A stretch of DNA of 64,000 nucleotides from Chitinophaga pinensis (GTDB lineage Bacteria > Bacteroidota > Bacteroidia > NS11-12g > UBA955): contig CAMBXL010000011.1 of the NCBI GenBank assembly GCA_945871905.1, positions 20,860 to 84,859 of the forward strand, written 5' to 3'. This document shows, piece by piece, positions 27,483 to 36,275 of this stretch. The stretch's first letter is position 1. Every line of letters starts with the position of its first letter. The notes under the pieces are model-generated. The model had not been told where the DNA came from. It did not search any database and saw nothing but the letters and a program-made list of their open reading frames with translations. Both the position numbers and the translations under genes were made by a program.

Positions 27483-28735
27483 CATCACAACAAGTTTTAA
27501 CAGTAAGAGGATTAGTTGAATCCTTTTCTGAATTTAAGGAATTTAAAAACATCGACCGTGCAACATTAATGCGTGTGTTAGAGGAAGTTTTTCGCAACAT
27601 GCTAAAAAAGAGATATGGCGACGACTCTAATTTTGACATTATCATCAATACTGACCAAGGTGACTTGGAGATTTATCGCAATAGATTAATTGTGGATGAG
27701 TGTGAAGTTGAAGATGAAAACAAACAAATAAGCATTACTGATGCTAGAAAAATAGAGCCTGACTATGAAATTGGTGAGGAAGCAATTGACCAAGTGCCAA
27801 TGGATTTCTTTGGAAGAAGAAACATATTAGCAGCTAGACAAACCTTAATGACTAAGATTCTTGAGCTTGAAAAAGATGAACTTTTCAGAAAATATTCAGA
27901 CAGAGTCGGTGAAATAGTAAGTGGTGAGGTGTATCAAATTTGGAAAAAAGAAATCATGGTATTGGATGATGAAGGCAATGAATTGTTATTACCTAAATCA
28001 GAAATGATTCCAGCAGATTTCTTCAAAAAAGGTGAAACTGTGAAAGCGATTGTTCATGAAGTGAGCATGATCAACGCTTCTCCAAAAATCATATTATCAA
28101 GAACTTCTCCTGTATTCCTAGAAAGATTATTAGAACTAGAGGTTCCTGAAATACTAGATGGCTTAATTACCATTAAGAAAATTGTTAGAGAACCTGGCGA
28201 ACGTGCTAAAATTGCAGTTGAAAGCTACGATGATAGAATTGATCCTGTAGGTGCTTGTGTGGGTATGAAAGGAAGTCGTATTCATGGTATCGTTAGAGAA
28301 TTACGCAACGAAAACATCGACGTGATCAACTTTACAACAAACAATTCTTTATACATCCAAAGATCATTAAATCCTGCTAAAATATCATCAATCGCTATTA
28401 ATGAAGCAAACAAAAAAGCAAGCGTATTCTTAGCGCCTGACCAAGTTAGTTTAGCAATTGGTAAAGGTGGATATAATATTCGTTTGGCTAGCAGATTGGT
28501 TGGTTACGAAATAGAAGTTTACAGAGAAGATGTTGAATATGATGATACAGACATCGACTTAGAAGAATTTGCAGACGAAATTGACAGCTGGATTATTGAC
28601 GAATTAAAAGCAATTGGTTTAGATACCGCTAAAGCTGTTATAGACATTCCAAATGAACAATTAGTTTCAAGAACTCAATTGGAAGAAGAAACTGTGGAAG
28701 AGATTAAAAAGATTCTGAAAGCAGAGTTTGAATAA
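27479..28735 (+). CDS. nusA: Transcription termination/antitermination factor NusA
   Basis: 418 residues: N-terminal RNA-polymerase-binding domain, S1 domain (about residues 140-205, VGEIVSGEVYQIWKKEIMV), then two KH domains (VGACVGMKGSRIHGIVREL and SLAIGKGGYNIRLASRLVGY), and a short acidic C-terminal helical region. There are no E. coli-type double AR2 repeats, as is usual outside Proteobacteria. It is translationally coupled to rimP. Unlike the common rimP-nusA-infB order, the unit stops here at a strong terminator. Confidence 0.96.
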   Translation: MTSQQVLTVRGLVESFSEFKEFKNIDRATLMRVLEEVFRNMLKKRYGDDSNFDIIINTDQGDLEIYRNRLIVDECEVEDENKQISITDARKIEPDYEIGEEAIDQVPMDFFGRRNILAARQTLMTKILELEKDELFRKYSDRVGEIVSGEVYQIWKKEIMVLDDEGNELLLPKSEMIPADFFKKGETVKAIVHEVSMINASPKIILSRTSPVFLERLLELEVPEILDGLITIKKIVREPGERAKIAVESYDDRIDPVGACVGMKGSRIHGIVRELRNENIDVINFTTNNSLYIQRSLNPAKISSIAINEANKKASVFLAPDQVSLAIGKGGYNIRLASRLVGYEIEVYREDVEYDDTDIDLEEFADEIDSWIIDELKAIGLDTAKAVIDIPNEQLVSRTQLEEETVEEIKKILKAEFE

Positions 28736-28760
28736 TTAGTTTAACTTAGATAATAATGAA

Positions 28761-28789
28761 AAGGAGGTTTTATAAACCTCCTTTTTTTA
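28761..28789 (+). terminator. Terminator of rimP-nusA
   Basis: Stem GGAGGTTT (28763-28770) / AAACCTCC (28774-28781) with a 3-base loop and a T7 run, 26 bases after the nusA stop. Confidence 0.9.
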
Positions 28790-28984
28790 TGCCTATTAAT
28801 AAACATAAATATTATCGTTATTGTCTCCTCAATTAAACTAATATAAACCTTATATAAAACCCTATAAAACAAACTTAAGTAAAAGCTTAATAATATTAAC
28901 ATTTAACTGACAAGACTCAATTAAAGAGTCGTTTGGAATAGTTGAGGCATTACACTCAAACTAGAATTACTAAACTATTACGCA

Positions 28985-29017
28985 TAAAAAAAGGGAGTTA
29001 CAACTCCCTTTTTTTAA
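28985..29017 (-). terminator. Bidirectional terminator, mainly for the PorE-like gene
   Basis: Stem GGGAGTT (28993-28999) / AACTCCC (29002-29008) flanked by A7 and T7 runs, so it works on either strand. It lies 13 bases beyond the stop of the minus-strand gene. The about 195 bases between this and the nusA terminator show nothing else. Confidence 0.85.
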
Positions 29018-29029
29018 ATATGTTATCAA

Positions 29030-32026
29030 CTATTTCTTTTTGGTTTTGTCTTTGTAATAAAGCACATTGCCTTTAACAGTTGCATTAATTTTCTTCATTT
29101 GAGTATTCAATGCACCAATAGTAGGTTCAGTTACTTTACTGCTAATTACGATTTTTGCAGCAGGGATAATAAGATCACCAATTTGAATGCTTGCCACAAA
29201 AGTATTGCTTGGCAATTTTGTTCCATCTGCTAATTTGATAGATTCTCCGTCTTCAAAATCTTTTTTAGAAACCACTTTAGCATCAAGTAATTGTTTAAAC
29301 ATGTCTTCAGAAATTTCTATTTTTCTTCCTGTTGGATTAAACAACCAATTTACATTTTCTTTATCGTTAACCATAGTTGGCACAAACAATGCACCTCCTT
29401 GAGAAATTAAACTAACTTGACTGTAGTCTGCCATAGAAGCGGTATCGGCATTTGCAGGAGTTGAAGTTGGCGCTGTACCTGTTCCACCTGCAGTACCAGT
29501 TCCTGTATTTCCTGTTCCTGGAATGGTGCTTTTGATTGGACCATCTTTTAAGGCTTCCGTATTAACATTTTTGAAAGTAATTTCACCTTCTTCAGTATTT
29601 ACAGTACCATTATTGGCTTTCAATGCATCATATCCAAAACTGTATGGATTGTTAATCGCTGCTATTTTCATAGTTACGTTTGTCATTGTATAACTTACAT
29701 CTTTTGGACCAACTCTTAACGTATTTAATTTAACAGAAGCCGTTGGTTTAACACGTCCACCTGCTATATCAGCCATGGTTACACCAGTTAAATCAGTTTG
29801 TTTCACCACACCTTTAGCAATTAGATTTTTTAATTCTAAAACACTGATTGTTAAATCAGCTCCTGGGACAACGATTGCTGTTCCTGTAGCTGCAATGTCA
29901 TTTCCGGCAGCAGCTACAATGTATGCATCATTTTTCTTACCAAGTTTTACTATAATAGGTTTAACGTTGACATTGTTAGCATCTTTGCTATTTACAGCAG
30001 CCACACGTGGGTCAAAATTCACATCTAAGGTACGAATGGTGGTACGTCTATTTTCTTGGTGTTTATTTTCTGGGCAATCTACTTTTACTGCGCCTTCACA
30101 TTTACAATCGTTTACCAATTGAGATTCTCCATAACCTTGCGCCACTAATCTGCGGGCATCAATTCCTTTTCTTACAAGGTATGCCACAGCACTGTCTGCT
30201 CTTCGTTGAGACAATCCCATATTGTAATCGTAAGATGAACGACAATCCGTATGTGAACCCAACTCTAAACGAAGTTTAGGATATTTTACAAGGAGTGGTA
30301 ATATTCTTTCATCTAATACTTTGGCAGCATCAGGACGAATTTCAGCACGGTCTAAGTCATAGAAAATTGGCACCACTTCTTCGATAATTTGTGAGTACAA
30401 GCAGAAATCTTGTTTAAGTGTAGAAGATATTTTTATTCCTCTTGTTGTTCTTTGAACCAATTCAGCATCGAAATAATACAATTCACGATTGGTACAAGAC
30501 ATTTCATAATTGGTTTTTTCTTTTAATCTCACTTTACCATAATATCCGTTAGCATCTGTTTTTACTAAAATTTTAGTGGTGTCTTTGTCATTGGTAAATG
30601 TAATAACAGAATTTGCTAATGGTTTAGAATTATTGAATGTAGCAGGATTTGTTTTTGGCAAAACACATTCGTAAACATAACCTTCAATTTCTATAACCAG
30701 TGGCGTTACATTGAATTCATAAATATCAAAATTTCCTTTCCCTCCACAACGGTTTGAAGTAAAGAAACCGTGGTCAGGATTGTTATTATCGAAAGTCATT
30801 CCAAAATCGTCACCACCACTGTTAATAGGAGCTCTTAAATTTTCTGGTTCTGTCCATTCTGTACCCGAACCTTCACATTTAAACACATCTAAACCTCCCA
30901 TACCCATGTGACCGTTTGAAGAGAAATAAACACTTTTGTCGTGTAAATTATAGTATGGGAACATTTCATCTGAAGGCGTATTTATCGTTTTTCCTAAGTT
31001 GAAAGGCTCGCCCCAATCTTTGGCACGTTGGTTATAAATAGCGCACCAAATATCGTACCCACCTTCACCACCATCTCGGTTAGAAGAGAAATACAAAGTT
31101 TTACCATCTTCACTGATAGCAGGGTGACCATAGTCAAAACTGTCATTGATACAGAAACTCAACATTTGTTCTTCACCCCATTCAGAACCGTTCATTTTGG
31201 CCATGTACAACTTACATGATGTTGATTTACCATCCGAACCATTACACTGTGTGTAGTAAACAGTACTAAATTTTCTATCAAAAGAACTAGAACCATCGTT
31301 GTATTTGGTATTGATAGTTCCTAAAGCTAAAACCGGTTTTTCCCAAATCATACCTGCACCTCTTTTACCTTTCTTCCCTTTAACATACCACATATCGGAA
31401 TAACTATTTCCTGTTAATCCGTATACTTTATTTTTAGCAACACCACCTACTCTATCAGTACTAAAATATAAAACATCATCTTTTTTACTTGCAACCATTG
31501 GACTGTAATCCATTCCTTTGGTATTTACAATTTTAAAATTTGAAACTTTAAAACGGCTTAATGGCGCTTCTTTCCTCCAATTTTCAGCACTGTCTATTCC
31601 TGCTACCTTTCTTAGAACTTTCTCGTCATTAGGCACTTCTTCTAAATATTTAGTAAACCATTCTCTGGCTTTTCTATTGGCATCAGGATTACATCCATCG
31701 CCAGAAACTTTCATACTTAAGGATCCTAATTGATACAGGGCTTCCGTATTTTTAGGTTCTTTCTTTAAAACTTTCTCATAAGCTTTGATTGCCTTCTCGT
31801 ATTCATTTGCCATTCTGTAACAAAAAGCTGCTTCCATCCTACCTCTTTGAGCTTCATCTTTGTCTTTGACATTTGGAGAAATTTGGGTGTATAAATCCCC
31901 TGCCAACTTATAATTCATCCTTTTTTTGGCTTCGTCTGCTTTTGACAAACTTGCCCCGCCACAACCCGACAATACAATTGAAAGTGCTACAATTGCTGAG
32001 CTGAATAATATAGTAATTTTTTTCAT
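29030..32026 (-). CDS. PorE-like OmpA-family lipoprotein (TPR, propeller, CRD, OmpA) with retropepsin-like C-terminal extension
   Basis: 998 residues from ATG 32026; the TTG at 32068 lies inside the promoter. It has a lipobox LSGC (Cys22), TPR repeats (about 28-140), PD40/WD40 propeller blades (about 170-440: YFSTDR, LYFSSNRDGGEGGYDIW, YFSSNGHMGMGGLDVF), a carboxypeptidase-regulatory-like domain (about 445-545) and an OmpA peptidoglycan-binding domain (about 547-665: YDLDRAEIRPDAAKVL, GSHTDCRSS, NRRTTIR). This is the architecture of PorE, a T9SS component that links the secretion core to peptidoglycan. Unlike PorE, about 300 residues follow. They hold two domains (about 700-804, 864-963) that resemble aspartic-protease folds without the catalytic Asp. 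Confidence 0.85.
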   Translation of the reverse strand: MKKITILFSSAIVALSIVLSGCGGASLSKADEAKKRMNYKLAGDLYTQISPNVKDKDEAQRGRMEAAFCYRMANEYEKAIKAYEKVLKKEPKNTEALYQLGSLSMKVSGDGCNPDANRKAREWFTKYLEEVPNDEKVLRKVAGIDSAENWRKEAPLSRFKVSNFKIVNTKGMDYSPMVASKKDDVLYFSTDRVGGVAKNKVYGLTGNSYSDMWYVKGKKGKRGAGMIWEKPVLALGTINTKYNDGSSSFDRKFSTVYYTQCNGSDGKSTSCKLYMAKMNGSEWGEEQMLSFCINDSFDYGHPAISEDGKTLYFSSNRDGGEGGYDIWCAIYNQRAKDWGEPFNLGKTINTPSDEMFPYYNLHDKSVYFSSNGHMGMGGLDVFKCEGSGTEWTEPENLRAPINSGGDDFGMTFDNNNPDHGFFTSNRCGGKGNFDIYEFNVTPLVIEIEGYVYECVLPKTNPATFNNSKPLANSVITFTNDKDTTKILVKTDANGYYGKVRLKEKTNYEMSCTNRELYYFDAELVQRTTRGIKISSTLKQDFCLYSQIIEEVVPIFYDLDRAEIRPDAAKVLDERILPLLVKYPKLRLELGSHTDCRSSYDYNMGLSQRRADSAVAYLVRKGIDARRLVAQGYGESQLVNDCKCEGAVKVDCPENKHQENRRTTIRTLDVNFDPRVAAVNSKDANNVNVKPIIVKLGKKNDAYIVAAAGNDIAATGTAIVVPGADLTISVLELKNLIAKGVVKQTDLTGVTMADIAGGRVKPTASVKLNTLRVGPKDVSYTMTNVTMKIAAINNPYSFGYDALKANNGTVNTEEGEITFKNVNTEALKDGPIKSTIPGTGNTGTGTAGGTGTAPTSTPANADTASMADYSQVSLISQGGALFVPTMVNDKENVNWLFNPTGRKIEISEDMFKQLLDAKVVSKKDFEDGESIKLADGTKLPSNTFVASIQIGDLIIPAAKIVISSKVTEPTIGALNTQMKKINATVKGNVLYYKDKTKKK

Positions 32027-32065
32027 GCGTTGATTAATGGTACTAACTGGTTTATCTACAATCCA

Positions 32066-32097
32066 CAAACCTATATAAAAATTTATACTTTACAAAA
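32066..32097 (-). promoter_or_regulatory. Promoter of the PorE-like gene
   Basis: On minus: TTTTG (plus 32093-32097), a 19-base spacer and TAGGTTTG (plus 32066-32073). The transcript leader would be about 35 bases. This fixes ATG 32026 as start. Confidence 0.75.
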
Positions 32098-32163
32098 TTA
32101 TTTTCAAGTTAAACGTCTGATAACTAAAAAATATTGTATTTCAAGGGCAAAAGAATATGCAAT

Positions 32164-32973
32164 CTAGTGTTTTTGTTGATGTTTGTCAACTGCTTTTCTT
32201 ACACTACCATTTTCTAAAAGCAACTTTTTGGCAGTGTCATAATCCAATTGCGTTTCTGAAATAACCATTTTGGTGCCCCTGTCTATAAGTTTTTCATTAC
32301 TCAATTGCATGTCAACCATTTTGCTCCCCTTTACCTTCCCTAACAAAATCATGGAGGCTGTACTGAGCATGTTTAAGAGCATTTTTTGAGCAGTCCCAGA
32401 CTTCATTCTTGTACTTCCTGTAACCACTTCGGGACCAACTTCAACTTCTATCGGAAAATCACATGATTGACCTATCACGGATGATTTATTGCAAGTAATA
32501 CAACCTGTAGGAATACCCAACTCCTTGCAGGCTAGCAAACCTCCTAAAACATATGGGGTCCGACCTGAAGCTGAAATCCCAACCACAATGTCTTTTGAAT
32601 TGATGTTGTATGTTTGTAAATCAATGATTGCTTGTTGGGTATCATCCTCAGCAAATTCAACAGCTTTTCTGATGGCTCCATCACCCCCTGCAATAATGCC
32701 TGTAACCAAATCGAAGGGAACGCCATAAGTGGGAGGACATTCACTGGCATCCAATATCCCTAACCTTCCACTGGTACCTGCGCCTATGTAAAACAAACGA
32801 CCGCCTGAGCGAAGTTGTGATACAATTTTGTCCACTAAAGAACTTATGGCTTTGGTTTCATTTTGTACCGCTAAAGCCACTTTTTGGTCTTCAGTATTAA
32901 TAACATTGATAATGTCCTCTGTATTTAAATCAGATAAATTGGGATATAAAGAGTCTTTTTCTGTGGTATGCAT
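32164..32973 (-). CDS. murQ: N-acetylmuramic acid 6-phosphate etherase
   Basis: 269 residues. It cleaves the lactyl ether of MurNAc-6-phosphate to give GlcNAc-6-phosphate, a step in recycling cell-wall sugars. The SIS-fold signatures are clear: LFYIGAGTSGRLGILDASEC, GIIAGGDGAIRKAVEFAEDD with the catalytic Glu, VGISASGRTPYVLGGL, and EVVTGSTRMKSGTAQKMLLN. It shares one base with the upstream NlpC/P60 gene, so a peptidoglycan hydrolase and a recycling enzyme are translated from the same mRNA. Confidence 0.96.
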   Translation of the reverse strand: MHTTEKDSLYPNLSDLNTEDIINVINTEDQKVALAVQNETKAISSLVDKIVSQLRSGGRLFYIGAGTSGRLGILDASECPPTYGVPFDLVTGIIAGGDGAIRKAVEFAEDDTQQAIIDLQTYNINSKDIVVGISASGRTPYVLGGLLACKELGIPTGCITCNKSSVIGQSCDFPIEVEVGPEVVTGSTRMKSGTAQKMLLNMLSTASMILLGKVKGSKMVDMQLSNEKLIDRGTKMVISETQLDYDTAKKLLLENGSVRKAVDKHQQKH

Positions 32974-33488
32974 TAGTTATTTTGAATGGTAATACGTTTT
33001 ACAAACATAAACCTTTCTCTGTAATAAAGTTCTTCAGAATTTGAAATGATAACACCTGCTTGAACTGAGGCGTGAATGAAAAATATTTGTTCTCCTTCTA
33101 CATGAGAAATTATTCCAACATGGCCAACGGTTTCGCTGTTTTTTTGTCGACCATTAAAAAAAATTAAATCGCCACGCATGGCATTTTTGGGACTAACGAA
33201 CTTGCCCAACTTACCTTGACAATCGGAACAATGTGGCAATTCGACCCCAAAATGGCTGAATACATGGCGAACTAATCCGCTACAATCAAAACATTTTGGG
33301 GTTTTACTGCCGTAACAATAAGGTTTGTCTATGTATTGCTTAGCAAAGCAAAACAAGGAATCACAAACCATGGAATCATTTTTAGTTTGAATTTTAAAAA
33401 CAGCACTTTGCTGATTGCCCTTGGATTTAAAACTCCAAATAGACAAACAGATTATTAAATACAGCGCATGTTTTGCAATTCTTGTCAA
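32973..33488 (-). CDS. Exported NlpC/P60 cysteine peptidase
   Basis: 171 residues from TTG 33488; no in-frame ATG is available before the signal segment HALYLIICLSIWSFKSKG. It is a C40 family cell-wall endopeptidase: the catalytic Cys in KCFDCSGLVRHVF, the His in GHVGIISHVEG, and the third polar residue in FFIHASVQAG. It cuts peptide stems of peptidoglycan in the periplasm. It overlaps murQ by 1 base and follows ahcY by 15 bases. The murQ partner points to turnover and recycling of its own wall. Confidence 0.9.
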   Translation of the reverse strand: MTRIAKHALYLIICLSIWSFKSKGNQQSAVFKIQTKNDSMVCDSLFCFAKQYIDKPYCYGSKTPKCFDCSGLVRHVFSHFGVELPHCSDCQGKLGKFVSPKNAMRGDLIFFNGRQKNSETVGHVGIISHVEGEQIFFIHASVQAGVIISNSEELYYRERFMFVKRITIQNN

Positions 33489-33503
33489 ATGATTTTTTTA
33501 AAA

Positions 33504-34820
33504 TTAATATCTGTAAGAATCTTTTTTGAAAGGTCCTTTTACAGCTACACCAATATAATCGGCTTGCTCTTGCTCCAATGTTTCCAACTTAGCACCAATG
33601 TGAGCCAAGTGTAACATTGCTACTTTTTCATCTAAATGTTTAGGTAACACATAAACTTCATTTTTGTAGTTAGCACTGTTAAGCCATAATTCTATTTGAG
33701 CCAATGTTTGGTTACTGAATGAGTTACTCATTACAAATGAAGGGTGTCCCATTGCACAACCTAAATTCACTAATCTTCCTTCGGCCAATACAATCACTTC
33801 TTTACCGTCTATATCATAAACATCAACTTGTGGTTTGATGCTGTATTTAGTAGAACCATAGTTTTGGTTCAACCAATTCATGTCTATTTCATTGTCAAAG
33901 TGACCGATATTACAAACAATAGATTTGTCTCTCATCGCTTTAAAGTGTCTGTCTTTGATAATATTAACGTTACCTGTTGCAGTTACGAAAATATTAGCAC
34001 GGTTAACGGCTTCATTCATAGGCACTACTTCGAAACCATCCATTGCTGCTTGCAATGCACAGATTGGATCGATTTCTGTAACCAATACACGACATCCAGC
34101 ACCTCTCAAAGATTCAGCAGAACCTTTTCCTACGTCACCATAACCAGCAACTACGGCTACTTTACCAGCCATCATAATATCAGTTGCTCTTCTGATTGCA
34201 TCTACTAAAGATTCTTTGCAACCATATTTATTGTCAAATTTAGATTTAGTAACACTGTCGTTCACATTGATAGCAGGCATTACTAAAGTGCCATTTTTCA
34301 TTCTTTCGTATAAACGGTGAACACCTGTAGTGGTTTCTTCGCTTAATCCTTTGATGCCCGCAGACAATTCAGGATAGTTATCAAACACCATATTGGTTAA
34401 GTCACCACCATCGTCCAAAATCATGTTTAAAGGTTGTTTGTCTTCACCAAAAAACAAAGTTTGTTCGATACACCAATCAAACTCTTCGGCTGTCATGCCT
34501 TTCCAAGCATAGACAGGAATACCTGCAGCAGCAATAGCCGCAGCAGCGTGGTCTTGAGTTGAGAAAATATTACATGAAGACCAAGTAACTTCTGCACCCA
34601 AAGCGGTTAATGTTTCTATTAATACAGCAGTTTGAATGGTCATGTGCAAACAACCTGCAACACGAGCACCTTTCAGTGGTTTGCTTTCACCAAACTCAGC
34701 GCGCAACGCCATCAATCCTGGCATTTCAGCTTCTGCTAATTTAATTTCTTTTCTTCCCCATTCTGCTAATGAGATGTCCTTTACTTTATAAGGAATGTAA
34801 GTACTTGTTTCTGTTGACAT
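33504..34820 (-). CDS. ahcY: Adenosylhomocysteinase
   Basis: 438 residues. It hydrolyses S-adenosylhomocysteine to adenosine and homocysteine, removing the inhibitor left by methyltransferases. Signatures are [56 protein letters not shown] with active-site Lys and Cys, the NAD loop [19 protein letters not shown], and the C-terminal [10 protein letters not shown] that caps the neighbouring subunit. It stands first in a possible ahcY/NlpC/murQ transcript. Confidence 0.97.
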   Translation of the reverse strand: MSTETSTYIPYKVKDISLAEWGRKEIKLAEAEMPGLMALRAEFGESKPLKGARVAGCLHMTIQTAVLIETLTALGAEVTWSSCNIFSTQDHAAAAIAAAGIPVYAWKGMTAEEFDWCIEQTLFFGEDKQPLNMILDDGGDLTNMVFDNYPELSAGIKGLSEETTTGVHRLYERMKNGTLVMPAINVNDSVTKSKFDNKYGCKESLVDAIRRATDIMMAGKVAVVAGYGDVGKGSAESLRGAGCRVLVTEIDPICALQAAMDGFEVVPMNEAVNRANIFVTATGNVNIIKDRHFKAMRDKSIVCNIGHFDNEIDMNWLNQNYGSTKYSIKPQVDVYDIDGKEVIVLAEGRLVNLGCAMGHPSFVMSNSFSNQTLAQIELWLNSANYKNEVYVLPKHLDEKVAMLHLAHIGAKLETLEQEQADYIGVAVKGPFKKDSYRY

Positions 34821-34850
34821 TATTAATTATTGATAAATTGAATTGAATTG

Positions 34851-34858
34851 CAAAGGTA
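34851..34858 (-). promoter_or_regulatory. -7 promoter box for ahcY
   Basis: CAAAGGTA on plus reads TACCTTTG on minus, 30 bases before the ahcY ATG. Confidence 0.55.
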
Positions 34859-35016
34859 ATAAAAATTTATAAATTATAAATTACTTGTGTGTTAATAAGA
34901 CAATTGAAAGGGAAAATTGTTTGGGGATTTGTGATTTGTGATTGTATTATTGAATACACTCATAGCTGAACCATAAAAAACGAAAACAAACTAAGAATAG
35001 ATTAGTGTAAATTTAA

Positions 35017-35040
35017 ATTGTTGGTGATAACACCAACAAT
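35017..35040. repeat. Perfect hairpin in the ahcY-iaaA interval
   Basis: ATTGTTGGTG / CACCAACAAT, 10-base arms with loop ATAA. A smaller flanking pair follows (GGCTTTAGC). No T run, so it is not a usual terminator. It may be a dispersed palindromic element or the 3' end of the iaaA message. Confidence 0.45.
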
Positions 35041-35108
35041 GGCTTTAGCTTAGTAAAACAGTGTAGTTCAGTGCTAAACATAAAATTTTTATCTTTTTCA
35101 ATCTCTCA

Positions 35109-36041
35109 TTACTCATAAATCTTAACAACCTCTTCCCCATTCACACTCAAACTTGCTCTGTACATGCCTTCACTGTTGAAGGGCATTTCGATGTTTCCGT
35201 GGGCATCTATGGCAACCAATCCGCCTTCGCCTTCTATTTTTACGAGTTTGTCCATTACCACAATTTCACACGCTTGTTTTAAGGTCAATCCTTTGTATGC
35301 CATCAAACAACTAATATCACAAGCCACTACACTTCTGATAAACAGTTCACCATGTCCTGTGCAACTGATGGCACATGTTTCATTATTGGCATACGTTCCT
35401 GCTCCGATAATGGGCGAATCGCCTACTCTGCCAAATTTTTTATTAGTCATGCCACCGGTACTAGTTGCCGCGGCAATATTACCATCTTTGTCCAACGCTA
35501 CAGCACCCACAGTGCCCATTTTGTTTTCCGATTTAGCGGTATGGTCTAGCTGATAGTTTTCTGTACCTTTAATGTCCAACCATTGTTGGTAGCGATGTTC
35601 GGTATGAAAATAAGCGTTGTCTGCAAATTCAATGTTTACGGTTTTGGCAAACGCCTCTGCACCATCGCCAGCCATCATCACATGGGGCGATTTTGTCATT
35701 ACGGCATGTGCTAGCAAAACTGGATTTTTGATGTTTTTTACACCACATACAGCACCTGCTTTCAAGAACTGACCATCCATAATGGCGGCATCCATTTCAT
35801 GTTGACCCAAATGATTAAACACTCCGCCCTTACCTGCATTAAACAAGGGATTATTCTCTAACTCAACCACAGCAGCCAAAACCGCTTCTGTGGCAGTACC
35901 TCCACTTTTCAAAACCTTATTACCTGCCTCCAAAGCCGCTTTGAGACCCGAGCGATAATCGATTTCGAGTTGTGGCGTTAATAAATGTGGCGCTATGGTA
36001 CCCGCACCCCCGTGTATAGCTATGGCTGTTTTTTGATTCAT
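35109..36041 (-). CDS. iaaA: Isoaspartyl peptidase / plant-type L-asparaginase (Ntn hydrolase)
   Basis: 310 residues. The proenzyme self-cleaves before the nucleophile Thr177 (MGT-VGAVALD). It then hydrolyses isoaspartyl dipeptides and asparagine. Family landmarks are IAIHGGAGTI at the N-terminus, NPLFNAGKGGVFNHLG, ATSTGGMTNKKFGRVGDSPI, GAGTYANN and SCTGHGELFIR. It has no signal peptide, so it is cytosolic. It is a single gene with its own promoter box. Confidence 0.94.
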   Translation of the reverse strand: MNQKTAIAIHGGAGTIAPHLLTPQLEIDYRSGLKAALEAGNKVLKSGGTATEAVLAAVVELENNPLFNAGKGGVFNHLGQHEMDAAIMDGQFLKAGAVCGVKNIKNPVLLAHAVMTKSPHVMMAGDGAEAFAKTVNIEFADNAYFHTEHRYQQWLDIKGTENYQLDHTAKSENKMGTVGAVALDKDGNIAAATSTGGMTNKKFGRVGDSPIIGAGTYANNETCAISCTGHGELFIRSVVACDISCLMAYKGLTLKQACEIVVMDKLVKIEGEGGLVAIDAHGNIEMPFNSEGMYRASLSVNGEEVVKIYE

Positions 36042-36055
36042 AATAATAGGGATTA

Positions 36056-36063
36056 CAAAATTA
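36056..36063 (-). promoter_or_regulatory. -7 promoter box for iaaA
   Basis: CAAAATTA on plus is TAATTTTG on minus, 14 bases before the iaaA ATG. Confidence 0.5.
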
Positions 36064-36153
36064 GTTTAAAATTTCTTCATTCTTAGTTATTCCGTTTTCG
36101 TTATTTCCTACTTCCTCTCACCTAACCCTTCCTCCCCTAGGCTGAGCCTAAAC

Positions 36154-36216
36154 ATGGCAAATCCCTATTTCCTAATCCCTATTTCCTAATTCCTAATCCC
36201 TCATTCCTAACCCCAA
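36154..36216. repeat. Degenerate short repeats between iaaA and pdhC
   Basis: The string CTATTTCCTAATCC and variants (CCTAATTCCTAATCCC, TCATTCCTAACCCC) recur about five times. Related sequence in the opposite orientation follows pdhC at about 37503-37530 (GTTAGGATTTAGGGATT), so the gene is bracketed by imperfect inverted copies. A module with palindrome AGGCTGAGCCT precedes at 36141-36151. Confidence 0.5.
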
Positions 36217-36223
36217 TTTTTCC

Positions 36224-36256
36224 TTTTGTTAGATTGCTGCTTATTTATTAAGTTTG
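36224..36256 (+). promoter_or_regulatory. Promoter of pdhC
   Basis: TTTTG (36224-36228), a 20-base spacer and TAAGTTTG (36249-36256), giving a leader of about 15 bases. Confidence 0.65.
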
Positions 36257-36275
36257 CAAACATTAACAAAAAAAT

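Noticed and set aside
33828..34208. 126-codon open frame antisense to ahcY
   Set aside because: It lies inside a fully conserved gene, and its cysteine/serine-rich translation resembles no protein family.
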